Origin: Aquabacterium sp. A7-Y
GTDB taxonomy: Bacteria; Pseudomonadota; Gammaproteobacteria; Burkholderiales; Burkholderiaceae_C
Length of the DNA: 64,000 nucleotides
Assembly (NCBI RefSeq): GCF_026153205.1
Contig: NZ_JAPFBW010000002.1
Span: 186,001 to 250,000, forward strand
Direction: 5' to 3'
Below, piece after piece: positions 35,336-42,896 of this stretch (positions within the stretch are counted from its first letter, which is position 1; every line of letters starts with the position of its first letter). Position numbers and translations under genes: made by a program. The notes beneath the pieces were generated by a model. The model was not told the DNA's origin, ran no database searches, and saw only the letters and a program-made list of their open reading frames with translations.

Positions 35336-36302
35336 CGAAAGCTACGGGCCGGCTATGCCGGACGGCATGACGCAGATGCCACAGAAGGCGGTTTTGTACG
35401 CAGTGGAGACCTATTTCTGGGAAGGCTGGGACGACCTCGTCAACCTCGCCGGAGATTCGGCCCGGACGCTGCTGTCCGCCCATTCCCTGGTGCTGGTGAA
35501 GCCCGACGCCCTCTGTTGCCGCAAGGCGGAAATGATCCTCCAATGGCTGGATGAGAACGGGTTTTCGGTGGTGGACTGCATGAGCGTCGAGGTGTCTCGC
35601 CACCAAACACGCGCGCTTTGGCGGTACCAATGGAATACCGCGCGGCGCGATCGCAAAGAAGCGCTGGATGCCCTGCTGGCCGCCGTGCCGTCCCTCCTCT
35701 TGATCATTCGCTCCCGGCAAGACCATCACCTGTCGGCGGCCCAGCGCTTCACACAGCTGAAGGGTCCGGCCGATGCCGAGCTCCAGCGACCCGGTGACCT
35801 GCGCGCGCGGCTCGGAACGCGAACTCACCTGATGAACTTCGTCCATTCGGCCGATGAGCCTGCCGACGTGGCAAGAGAACTGGCCATCCTGCTGCCGCCC
35901 CTCGCGCGCAGAAGAGTCTTTCAAAAAATGTTGCAGGGCGCAGTGTGCCCGGCCGATGAAGTGGCAAGCCTGGTGGTTGCCCTGTACGACAAGGTGCGAC
36001 CTCATTCGCTCGACTTGAGCGAGTCACTCGCTCGCATCGAAGATGCGGTGCGTCAGATGCTGGCCGAGCAGGACCCCAGGCGCGAGCGCGTGGCAGACCT
36101 GATCGACCGCATCAAGTTGCGAAAGGAGGCGAGCTGGCGCGAGCTGTTCACGCTCCTCGACGAATGCGGCGTGCGATACGAACCATGGGACCGGATCACG
36201 ATTGCCGCCTTCCTGGCCAACGTGGCGCACGAAGGGGTCGCCTTTCTCATCTCGAGCCTGCAGCCCGTGCTCGCGACCTCCGGGAAACAGGTCGAGGCGT
36301 GA
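35325..36302 (+). CDS. Nucleoside-diphosphate-kinase-like protein with unknown C-terminal domain (copy 2)
   Basis: 325 aa, similar over its full length to the protein at 30502 (shared YFWEGW, VVD, RYQWNT, GPAD, VHS.DEPAD, WR.LF.LLDEC, WDRITIA blocks). Here the NDK catalytic set is better kept: K59 (VLVKPDAL), R160 (PGDLRARLG), N171 and H174 (NFVHSADEPADVARELAIL). NDK is normally about 140 aa; the extra 135 C-terminal residues are helical and unrecognised, and an N-terminal 50-residue extension is also added. It is embedded between two leaderless binding-fold genes with overlaps, implying a shared complex or step. It may phosphorylate a nucleotide-linked intermediate; housekeeping ndk would be much shorter. 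Confidence 0.7.
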   Translation: MLLDESYGPAMPDGMTQMPQKAVLYAVETYFWEGWDDLVNLAGDSARTLLSAHSLVLVKPDALCCRKAEMILQWLDENGFSVVDCMSVEVSRHQTRALWRYQWNTARRDRKEALDALLAAVPSLLLIIRSRQDHHLSAAQRFTQLKGPADAELQRPGDLRARLGTRTHLMNFVHSADEPADVARELAILLPPLARRRVFQKMLQGAVCPADEVASLVVALYDKVRPHSLDLSESLARIEDAVRQMLAEQDPRRERVADLIDRIKLRKEASWRELFTLLDECGVRYEPWDRITIAAFLANVAHEGVAFLISSLQPVLATSGKQVEA

Positions 36303-36304
36303 TC

Positions 36305-37567
36305 ATGCAAGCGATCACTGTCGCCGTTCCCCGCTACCCCTTGTTCGAGATCTTTCAGGGTGTCGAGGAGCTCACTGCGGAGTTTGAGCGGGAGTTCGGC
36401 ATCAAGGTCCACCTCGAGCGCATCGAAGCGAGTGCAGCGCCGCATGCGATCGCGTCGGCAATCAGGCAGCAACCGAGCCAGATTGACGTCTGGCTCCAGC
36501 CGTTCAATCACACGAGCTATGCACTGTTTTCAGAGGGGCTGCTGGAATGCCTCGATCCGTATATCGCGGAGACGCGGCGCAATACACCCGACTACGATGT
36601 TGATGACATCGAGCCGGAACTCATGCAATCCGCGCGCTACCGCGGCGAGTCCTACGGCATCCCGCTGCTCTTCGAGTCGTACATCCTCATCTACAACAAG
36701 AAGCTGCTCGCCCGGTACTTGGGCGGCCGACTGCCGCAGACGATGGACGAGTTGGTCCATGCCGCGCGAGAAGTGACGGCCGCCGGACACGGCGAGGTCT
36801 ATGGAGCAGTAGTGCGTGGGGTCAAGGGTGCAGGGCCCATCGACACCGTCGCCGGCGTTGTCTACAACTCGGTGTGCCGCGATGTTGTCGAGCGACCGGG
36901 CAACGTCTGGTTCGACAGGGCATGGAGCAAACCAAGCCTGGGCAACCCGGCCATCGCGCGCGGTATCACGCACTACTCGCAACTGCTGCGAAGCGGGCCG
37001 CCGGACGCGCTTCAGATCAATTGGGACCGGGCTGCGAAGCTGTTCCAGCAAGGCAAGGTTCTGTTCTTCATCGACGCGACTCAGTTCACCGTGTACTTTG
37101 AGGCCACGGGTTCGAACGTCGCCGGCCACACCGGATATGCCCTGCTCCCGCCGGCCGAGCACTCCGGCAACTCGTGGACAGGGCACTGGGAACTGGGGTG
37201 GTTGCTAGCCAAGAATTCCACGCGCAAAGACGCAGCCTGGCGCTACATCCAGCACATGAGCAGCAAGGCTGCTGACGCACGGATCAGCACATACACAGCC
37301 GGCGCCATACGACGCTCGACATGGCAGAGCGAGAGCTACTCCCGCGTCCTGAATTCTGAACTCCACCGGGTGACAGTGGAGTCGTTGCGGCGCGCTCACT
37401 CGACGCTCGTGGAGCACCGGGCGTGGGACGCCATGGCTTCGACCATCATGGGAGCGGTGCAGCAAATCAGCTCAGGCGGTGATCCAAACGAGGCAATGCA
37501 AGCCGCCACCCGCTCAGTGGCGGCGATCGTGGCACGAGAGCAAGAAGAAGATGAAAGGCGTGTATGA
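36305..37567 (+). CDS. Leaderless solute-binding-fold protein (copy 2)
   Basis: 420 aa, paralogue of the protein at 34046 and of family-1 solute-binding proteins: FQGVEELTAEFEREFGIKVHLERIEA, YGIPLLFESYILIYNKKLLARYLGG, LPQTMDELVHAAREV, GNVWFDRAWSKPSLGNPAI, LFQQGKVLFFIDATQF and DAAWRYIQHMSSK. The protein starts almost directly at the first beta strand (MQAITVAVPRYPLFEI), so there is no export signal. No ABC components are in the window near it. The start ATG lies 2 bases after the NDK-like stop; its own stop overlaps the methyltransferase ATG. The substrate is unknown, but a sugar-like ligand fits the family and the cluster. Confidence 0.75.
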   Translation: MQAITVAVPRYPLFEIFQGVEELTAEFEREFGIKVHLERIEASAAPHAIASAIRQQPSQIDVWLQPFNHTSYALFSEGLLECLDPYIAETRRNTPDYDVDDIEPELMQSARYRGESYGIPLLFESYILIYNKKLLARYLGGRLPQTMDELVHAAREVTAAGHGEVYGAVVRGVKGAGPIDTVAGVVYNSVCRDVVERPGNVWFDRAWSKPSLGNPAIARGITHYSQLLRSGPPDALQINWDRAAKLFQQGKVLFFIDATQFTVYFEATGSNVAGHTGYALLPPAEHSGNSWTGHWELGWLLAKNSTRKDAAWRYIQHMSSKAADARISTYTAGAIRRSTWQSESYSRVLNSELHRVTVESLRRAHSTLVEHRAWDAMASTIMGAVQQISSGGDPNEAMQAATRSVAAIVAREQEEDERRV

Positions 37568-38358
37568 AACTCACGGGAGTTCCTGAGACTTTGGTGATGC
37601 CCTTGTGGGCAAGAGCCGCGGAGACCGCCATGCCGGATGGTCTGATCCGCGATCCACGCTCGATCGAGATGGTCGAGTCCCTCGACTACGACTTCTCGAA
37701 GTTTGAGGGCAACTGGCGCCTGCAGCTCAAGGTGGCGATCCGAACGATGTTGCTGGACCACGCCGTGCAAGACTTCCTCTCGCGACACCCCGCCGGCCAC
37801 GTCGTGAATATCGGTGCGGGCCTCGACACAAGGTTCGCGCGGCTGGACAACCAACTCGTCCGCTGGTTCGACCTGGACGTTCCCGAAACGATTGCCCTGC
37901 GGCGCCGCTTCTTCCAGGACAGCGATCGGAATCGCATGATTGAGTGTTCCGTCTTCGACGACCGCTGGTTCGAGGCCATCGATTACCGAGGTGGACCGCT
38001 GTTGCTCATCGCGGAGGGCGTCCTGCCATACTTTCCCGAGGAGCAGGTCAAGCAGCTGATGGAGAAGCTCGCGCGCACCTTCCCTGGCGCCGAGATGCTG
38101 TTGCAAACGACCACGAGGTTGATCGTCGCACGCAATCATCGGGATGCCAACGACAAGTTCAAAAGCGCGAAGCTCTACTGGGGGGTAGAGTCCGGCAAGG
38201 AGTTGACGGCCTGGAAAGGCATCGAGTTGCTGCATGACTGGGTAAAAGGCAGCTTCTGCCGCGCACGTTGGCGCGGCTGGTGGTGGTGGGTGTCGTTTCC
38301 GCCGTTCGCGCGGTATTGGCACAACCGCATCGTGCACATCAGGTTCGCGCGAACCTGA
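37564..38358 (+). CDS. Leucine carboxyl methyltransferase-family (PPM1/TcmP-like) O-methyltransferase
   Basis: 264-aa SAM-dependent methyltransferase. The family start VPETLVMPLWARAAETAMPDGLIRDPRSIEMVESLDYDFSKF, the SAM loop VVNIGAGLDTRFARLDN and WFDLDVPETIALRRRFF, and the IAEGVLPYFPEEQVKQLM block are all present. It would methylate a carboxylate or hydroxyl, for example the carboxyl of a nonulosonic acid or amino acid. The ATG overlaps the preceding TGA. It is the last gene of the cluster; the C-terminus ends in a tryptophan-rich stretch (WRGWWWWVSFPPF) that may contact a membrane or hydrophobic substrate. Confidence 0.88.
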   Translation: MKLTGVPETLVMPLWARAAETAMPDGLIRDPRSIEMVESLDYDFSKFEGNWRLQLKVAIRTMLLDHAVQDFLSRHPAGHVVNIGAGLDTRFARLDNQLVRWFDLDVPETIALRRRFFQDSDRNRMIECSVFDDRWFEAIDYRGGPLLLIAEGVLPYFPEEQVKQLMEKLARTFPGAEMLLQTTTRLIVARNHRDANDKFKSAKLYWGVESGKELTAWKGIELLHDWVKGSFCRARWRGWWWWVSFPPFARYWHNRIVHIRFART

Positions 38359-38649
38359 CGTAAGGCCAGCAACGATCGACTTCTCATGTACGTCCTGGTC
38401 GCCCGCGACCGCGGCAATACCGGTGGCACGCCTACTTGCTCCGGTAAGTAGCGTGGCATTCCACCTTGAACGGACCGAGACGTGGCTTCAGGATGGTGTC
38501 CACCAAGAATCTGAACTGACCCGCAAAAGCTGGACAGTGAACACACAGACCGCTAGGTGCAATGACGCCATCCGAGGAGCGTCGCGGAGCTGTTTGACAG
38601 TCACGAACTGAGCGATGGGAAGGGCGCTATCCGTGCGCCGCTTTCCCTC
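38359..38649. other. Cluster right border, non-coding
   Basis: About 290 bases without a supported gene between the methyltransferase and symE. At 38513-38543 the sequence TGAACTGACCCGCAAAAGC followed by TGGACAGTGAACA resembles the terminal repeat of IS3-group elements, which would make it an insertion-sequence scar, but no transposase remnant accompanies it. Nothing else is recognised. Confidence 0.35.
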
Positions 38650-38871
38650 CTAATCCGTCCTCAGCACCAAGCATCCGGCCATGACCCGCACTCTGACTTT
38701 CATCTGAGGATCGCAGCCGGCAGCTTTAAGCCACTTCCCCTGCAAAAGAATCGATGGAACCTGGGTTTCGACGACGTGCGGTCGAGGGCTCGGTCCGGCT
38801 CGCTCATGAGTTCTGAACATCGACGAGACGGTAATGAAGCGTTCGTATCGTCGAAGCGATGTTGTGGGCAA
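38650..38871 (-). CDS. SymE-like toxin (right copy)
   Basis: 73 aa from a TTG that lies one codon after the TGA of the HxlR gene. The core VPSILLQGKWLKAAG and MKVRVRVMAGCLVLRTD matches the SymE C-terminal AbrB/SpoVT-like fold (compare PAITLKGQWLEAAGF and VKVMEGCIVL in E. coli SymE). SymE is an SOS-linked, RNA-targeting or nucleoid-binding toxin controlled by an antisense RNA; no such RNA can be seen by eye. It is shorter than E. coli SymE because the N-terminal arm is reduced. A degraded direct-repeat copy lies at 12562-12771, so the two bracket the biosynthetic cluster. Confidence 0.7.
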   Translation of the reverse strand: MPTTSLRRYERFITVSSMFRTHERAGPSPRPHVVETQVPSILLQGKWLKAAGCDPQMKVRVRVMAGCLVLRTD

Positions 38872-38874
38872 TGC

Positions 38875-39279
38875 TCAGGACGCCGGATCGTGGAGGCGCA
38901 CGCCGCGCAACACCCGGATGACGCCTTCGGGCGGCGGTGGGCGCTCCACCGGCGCGGTGGGCGAAGGCAGGCGCTTTCCCCACTCCGCGAGTTCATGCAC
39001 CGCGGCGTTCAGCCCCGCACCAAACGTCGTCAGCGAGTACTCGACGCGCGCAGGCAACTCGTCATACACCTCGCGGTGCACGATGCCGTCAACTTCCAGT
39101 TGGCGCAGTTGCTCGAACAAGACCTTCTCCGCAATGCCCGGCAAGCGGCGCTTGAGTTCACCGAAGCGGATTGGGCGCTCGTGCAGCTCCCAAATGATGG
39201 TCGGCTTCCACTTTCCCTTGATGACCGCCAGGGCGCGGTTCAAGCCGCACTCAGGTGTTGTCCGGTCTGGCTGTTTCAT
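38875..39279 (-). CDS. HxlR-family transcriptional regulator
   Basis: 134-aa winged-helix regulator: TPECGLNRALAVIKGKWKPTIIWELHERPIRFGELKRRLPGIAEKVLFEQLRQLEVDGIVHREVY, then LTTFGAGLNAAVHELAEWG is the full HxlR domain. Start at ATG 39279; eight upstream in-frame residues lack similarity. A Cys in the N-terminal arm (PEC) is at the position used for redox or electrophile sensing in some HxlR/HypR proteins. It is divergent from the SDR gene at 39486, which it probably controls, with a 206-base gap holding the promoters. Confidence 0.9.
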   Translation of the reverse strand: MKQPDRTTPECGLNRALAVIKGKWKPTIIWELHERPIRFGELKRRLPGIAEKVLFEQLRQLEVDGIVHREVYDELPARVEYSLTTFGAGLNAAVHELAEWGKRLPSPTAPVERPPPPEGVIRVLRGVRLHDPAS

Positions 39280-39485
39280 GTTCTCTCCGTATCGGGGGTG
39301 CAAGGTGCTTACATCGACGTAAGTACTTGATGCACAAGGGAATGGCTCCGATCATGCGGGCACCTTCAACCCGCGCCCGGTGAAGGCAGTATCGATCAAC
39401 CGCCGCTCCGAGTCCTGGTCAGCTGGAAGGATGCGTCGGACGGTTGCAGAGTGTCTCTGCTGGGCCATCTCAACATGGGGACTTT

Positions 39486-40241
39486 GTGAATACATACGCA
39501 GGCAAGAACGTCGTCGTGATCGGCGGCACCCACGGCATGGGCCGCGCGACGGCAGAGATCCTGGCGGGGGCGGGCGCCCGCGTGCTGATCACGGGGCACA
39601 ACCAGGAAAACGTCGACAGGGCGCAGGCCGAGCTTGCAGGGAGGGCGACGGTCCTGCGTTCAGACGTCGCCAGCCTCGCGGAGATCGACGTGCTCGCACA
39701 TCGCGTGAGCGAGTCCCTTGCGCCGGTCGATGCCCTGTTCGTGTTCGCTGCAATCGCTGCCTTCGAGCCGTTCGACCACGTCCGCGAGGACAGCTACGAC
39801 CGGCACTTTGGCATCAACACCAAAGGCGCATTCTTCACCGTGCAGCGGCTGGCGCCGTATATTGCCGACGGAGGCTCGATCACGATGACGACAGTGACGC
39901 CGGCGCCGGCCAACCCCGGCATGTCGGTCTATCTGGGAACGAAGGCCGCCGTGACGGCCTTTGTGCGCTCGTTTGCCACCGAGCTGCTGCCCCGGCGTAT
40001 CCGGGTCAACGCGGTGGCGCCGGGCTTCATCGACACTCCGACGCTCGGCCTTGCGGGGCTCAGCCCTTCGCAACGAGCGGAGGTTGCGGCACTTGGCGAT
40101 GCGATCACGCCGATGCAGCGCCACGGCAAGATGAACGAGGTGGCACGAGCGGCGCTCTTCCTGGGTTTCGACGCCACGTTCACGACGGGTGTCGAGCTGC
40201 CGGTGGACGGTGGGCTGTCGACGGTCACAGTGCCGCGTTGA
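39486..40241 (+). CDS. Short-chain dehydrogenase/reductase
   Basis: 251-aa classical SDR. NVVVIGGTHGMGRATAEIL is the TGxxxGxG-type cofactor loop (Gly-Gly-Thr variant), NTKGAFF the structural Asn motif, and YLGTKAAV the YxxxK catalytic pair; the serine position (TMTTVTPAP) is Thr. RIRVNAVAPGFIDTP and VELPVDGGLS close the fold. GTG start with GGGGA 5 bases before it; an upstream ATG lacks a ribosome binding site. Divergent from the HxlR regulator, a common arrangement for stress-inducible reductases. Substrate unknown. Confidence 0.88.
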   Translation: MNTYAGKNVVVIGGTHGMGRATAEILAGAGARVLITGHNQENVDRAQAELAGRATVLRSDVASLAEIDVLAHRVSESLAPVDALFVFAAIAAFEPFDHVREDSYDRHFGINTKGAFFTVQRLAPYIADGGSITMTTVTPAPANPGMSVYLGTKAAVTAFVRSFATELLPRRIRVNAVAPGFIDTPTLGLAGLSPSQRAEVAALGDAITPMQRHGKMNEVARAALFLGFDATFTTGVELPVDGGLSTVTVPR

Positions 40242-40357
40242 GCATCTGCATTCCATCGAGCGGGCGATGGCGTGCCGGCGTCGCCGTCGCGCTGCTTGGC
40301 CTGGGCAGCATCATGTTCCAGCCAGGTTGAGCCATAGGCGCCCGAGCGCCGGCCACG

Positions 40358-40822
40358 TCAGCCGCAGCAGCTCGGCGACGCGGAGGTCGCCACCACAGCG
40401 CGGCCCAGGTCCTTGAAGATGGTGCATCGGGCGGCCGGCCCGCCGGCACATTCCGTATTGCACGACGTGACGAAGCGGCTCAAGCTGCGCTCCAATGCCC
40501 GCAGCTCCGTCAGCTTGTTGCGGACCTCGTCCAAATGGCGCTGCGCGATGTCGCGCGCCTCCACGCAATCCCGCTCGGTGCTGGTCGTCAGCGACACCAG
40601 CGCCCGCACCTGCTCCACCGAAAAACCGAAGTCGCGGCAACTGCGGATGAAGGTGAGCAGCTCATGGGCGGCCGTGTCGTAGACGCGGTGCCCGCTCGGC
40701 CGGCGCCGTGCGGGGGGGATCAGGCCGATCTCCTCGTAGTAGCGGATGGTGGGCACGTTCACGCCCGTGCGCTCCGCCAGCACGCCGATCGTCACCTGTC
40801 CGTCGTGTTCCGAGATTTTCAT
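40358..40822 (-). CDS. MerR-family metal-responsive regulator
   Basis: 154 aa. The HTH reads VTIGVLAERTGVNVPTIRYYEEIGLIPPARRRPSGHRVYD, followed by the dimer helix and a C-terminal cysteine-rich loop (SCNTECAGGPAARC, then SCCG at the end). These cysteines suit a heavy-metal sensor, though the pattern is not the standard MerR, CueR or ZntR one. Two adjacent ATGs (40825, 40822) are possible; the second has better spacing to AAGGGG. It is divergent from a promoter with the 19-bp spacer typical of MerR-controlled genes and from two Cys-containing proteins. Confidence 0.88.
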   Translation of the reverse strand: MKISEHDGQVTIGVLAERTGVNVPTIRYYEEIGLIPPARRRPSGHRVYDTAAHELLTFIRSCRDFGFSVEQVRALVSLTTSTERDCVEARDIAQRHLDEVRNKLTELRALERSLSRFVTSCNTECAGGPAARCTIFKDLGRAVVATSASPSCCG

Positions 40823-40832
40823 CATCCACCCC

Positions 40833-40863
40833 TTGTATCTCAAGCCACTTGAGGTTCTAGAGT
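40833..40863 (+). promoter_or_regulatory. MerR-type promoter with 19-bp spacer and dyad operator
   Basis: TTGTAT (40833-40838) and TAGAGT (40858-40863) are separated by exactly 19 bases, too long for unaided RNA polymerase and characteristic of MerR-family promoters. The spacer contains the dyad CTCAAG-CCA-CTTGAG, which also recalls a SoxR box. It faces the small membrane protein at 40921 and lies between it and the divergent merR-like gene. Confidence 0.75.
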
Positions 40864-40920
40864 CGACTCTACAGGGAAAGATCCCCTCGGATCAAACCGC
40901 TGATGAAGAAAGGTCTCGTG

Positions 40921-41208
40921 ATGAAAAAACGTCTTGCCGTGTTGGGCGTTGTCGCCGCCTGCGCCGCCTGCTGCGCGCCTCTGGTCCTGCCCGCCTTGTC
41001 TGCAGCCGGTCTGCTCGGTGCCGGTGCCATCGGTGGAGGCGTGCTGTTTGGGCTGCCGTTGGATGTTGTCGTCTGTGGCGGCCTCGCGCTCTCACTCCTG
41101 AGCGGCATGGCGGCGTGGGCATGGCTGGGGCGGAGGCCAGCCGCACCCAGCTGCGGATGCCAGACCTCCTGCGGCACCGAGGCGAAGCTCTGCGGGAGGC
41201 CGCAATGA
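40921..41208 (+). CDS. Small Cys-rich membrane protein, MerT/MerF-like
   Basis: 95 aa. Two hydrophobic segments (about 5-45 and 48-66) with a cysteine group CAACCAPLVLPALSAAG in the first, as in mercury-transport proteins, and a C-terminal soluble tail with CGCQTSC and a further Cys. Start at ATG 40921 with GAAAGG upstream; an earlier in-frame ATG at 40903 would add six residues. Controlled by the MerR-type promoter. I expect a metal-ion uptake or handling role; mercury is one option, but no reductase (MerA) is here. Confidence 0.65.
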   Translation: MKKRLAVLGVVAACAACCAPLVLPALSAAGLLGAGAIGGGVLFGLPLDVVVCGGLALSLLSGMAAWAWLGRRPAAPSCGCQTSCGTEAKLCGRPQ

Positions 41209-41630
41209 CCGAGACAGCGCCTGCCCTTGCCTGCGACCTGCGTGACCTATCCGACGAAGACCGGAAAGCGCAACTCGCCGCTTCGGTCGACCTCCTCATG
41301 CGCGAGCGTTCCGAACTCGTCGAGCTCGATGACCGGTTCGAGCTTCGCTTCACGGCAGAACGAGGGCGCCTCGTGGACCGGGCACGGTGGGTGGAGCGCG
41401 AGTCGGTGTGCTGCCCATGGATCGACTTTGCCCTCCAACGTTCGCCTGACAGCGTGCTCTGCTTGAGGCTGCGAGACAGTGCTTGGGGCGGGAAAGCCGC
41501 CATCCATGCCGGGCTGGAGGCCGCGACTGCGATCTCGCGGGGAGCGCCCGTACCGCCAGAACTCGGCTCGCCCAAGAGGCGGCTCCTCACAGCCCCGCAG
41601 ACCAATCGGTACAGCACTGCGGGCGTTTGA
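41205..41630 (+). CDS. Cys-Cys motif protein of MerR operon, unknown function
   Basis: 141-aa soluble protein. The ATG overlaps the TGA of the preceding gene. A central ERESVCCPWIDFAL motif with adjacent cysteines, preceded by a helix, resembles small proteins found in MerR-regulated operons that carry a CCPF motif, whose function is not established. It is predicted to bind a thiophilic metal as a cytoplasmic partner of the membrane protein. No enzyme signature is visible. A 228-base non-coding gap follows. Confidence 0.6.
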   Translation: MTETAPALACDLRDLSDEDRKAQLAASVDLLMRERSELVELDDRFELRFTAERGRLVDRARWVERESVCCPWIDFALQRSPDSVLCLRLRDSAWGGKAAIHAGLEAATAISRGAPVPPELGSPKRRLLTAPQTNRYSTAGV

Positions 41631-41858
41631 TCACATATCAATCGACGACCGGCCACTGTTGCTGTGCTGCATCGCGGTTTCAGAAGCTTGCACCCACGGT
41701 CCGTGTTGCTCCCGATACTTTTGAATGTCTGTGCCTCACGCTGCCGCCAATCCCACATCCGATCGAGTCGCTCGACGAGGGTCAACTGCGAATCCGTGAC
41801 CGGGCCGAGCGCAGGGGAAAGGCCTGGCAAACGGCTTACAAATCTCAGGAGCTTTGTC

Positions 41859-42524
41859 GTGCGTTCCTTTTTCGTTTCCTGTCTTCTGGCCGGTGTCGCC
41901 ACGGCCACCCAAGCGGGAGTAATTCTTCAACCGAGATGGGTCGATGTCGTTAGCGGGTGGGGGAAAGATCCGACTCCCTTGATCGATCAGAGCGGCATCC
42001 CCTGGTACAACTCGGGCGTAGACGATTTTGACGCCTATGTCGCCAATCGGCCTTTTGCTCGCGACGGTGAGGCGTCTGTTTGGTGGAGCCAGTCCGACGT
42101 GATCTCAGGCCCTCAGACTGCCATCCTCGACTTCGATCTCGGCGGAACCTGGCGCATCGAGTCGATCGCGTTCTGGAATATGCTGGGCAGCTACGGCTTT
42201 GACAGCTTCGACGTGCTGGTATCCGATGACGCGTCGTTCACCGACGCCAAGTTGCTTGGCAACTTCACCGCCGTCCAGCAGCCCGCGGTGGACGAGTGGG
42301 GAGAAGAAGTAGGGAACTACGCGCAGGTGTTCGAGCTTGCACCGACCACCGGTTCTTTTGTTCGCCTGCGCTCGACGGGTGGCTGGGCTTGGGAAGAGGG
42401 CTTCAACGAGATCGCGTTCGAGGTTGCACCGGTCCCGGAACCCGAAACGTATGCGCTGATGGCAGGCGGCTTGACCCTCCTGGCCTGGGCCCAGCGCCGT
42501 CGTCGGACCGCCACCGCTGTGTGA
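41859..42524 (+). CDS. PEP-CTERM sorting-domain protein
   Basis: 221-aa exported protein. GTG start with AGGAGC at 8-base distance; signal peptide RSFFVSCLLAGVATATQA. The mature part is beta-rich with aromatic residues and looks like a discoidin/F5-8-type domain (DLGGTWRIESIAFWNMLGSYGFDSFDVLVSDD, GSFVRLRSTGGWAWEEGFNEIAF). The C-terminus carries the sorting signal VPEPETYALMAGGLTLLAWAQRRRR: Pro-Glu-Pro, membrane helix, Arg cluster. Such proteins are processed by exosortase and exported, often with an exopolysaccharide. No exosortase is in the window. Confidence 0.88.
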   Translation: MRSFFVSCLLAGVATATQAGVILQPRWVDVVSGWGKDPTPLIDQSGIPWYNSGVDDFDAYVANRPFARDGEASVWWSQSDVISGPQTAILDFDLGGTWRIESIAFWNMLGSYGFDSFDVLVSDDASFTDAKLLGNFTAVQQPAVDEWGEEVGNYAQVFELAPTTGSFVRLRSTGGWAWEEGFNEIAFEVAPVPEPETYALMAGGLTLLAWAQRRRRTATAV

Positions 42525-42896
42525 CGCACTGAAAGTGCTCCCAGACCCGGGGAAGGAGGCGGTTGCCGCCCTTGTGCGGTCGCCTCCCGAGAGCTTCGAT
42601 GCGGGACCGGACAACCTGCCTCTCGATGCTCCCCCCGACCCATTCAGCTTGCTGTACAGCGCTCGAAGTTGTTTGAGCCTTTCAAGGGCCTGTGCCAGCG
42701 GGGAATCATCAGCCTGCACTTCGGCCGGTCTGGTCCAATGCAGCGAGTGACGTACCTGCCTTCATCGGCAGGCTGAACCGTTGAGGTCGTTGGAGCACAA
42801 CTTCCAACCCTTCGAGCCTCTCGTGCGAATGTCACGATCGCTCTGCTGCAACTTGACAGGTCGAGCTGCGGCAAGCGCGCCGGTTTGGAGTGACGC
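42525..42896. other. Intergenic region
   Basis: About 370 bases without a supported gene. GGAGGCG ... CGCCTCC at about 42556-42588 could form a GC-rich stem after the PEP-CTERM gene, but lacks a T-run, so a terminator is only possible. No promoter stands out. Confidence 0.35.

Noticed and set aside
34046-37567. Ordinary ABC sugar importer components
   Set aside because: No signal peptides and no permease or ATPase genes anywhere near; their order with the NDK-like gene argues for a different role.
38513-38543. Insertion sequence of the IS3 group
   Set aside because: Only a sequence resembling one terminal repeat is present; no transposase fragment or second end was found, so it is noted as a possible scar only.
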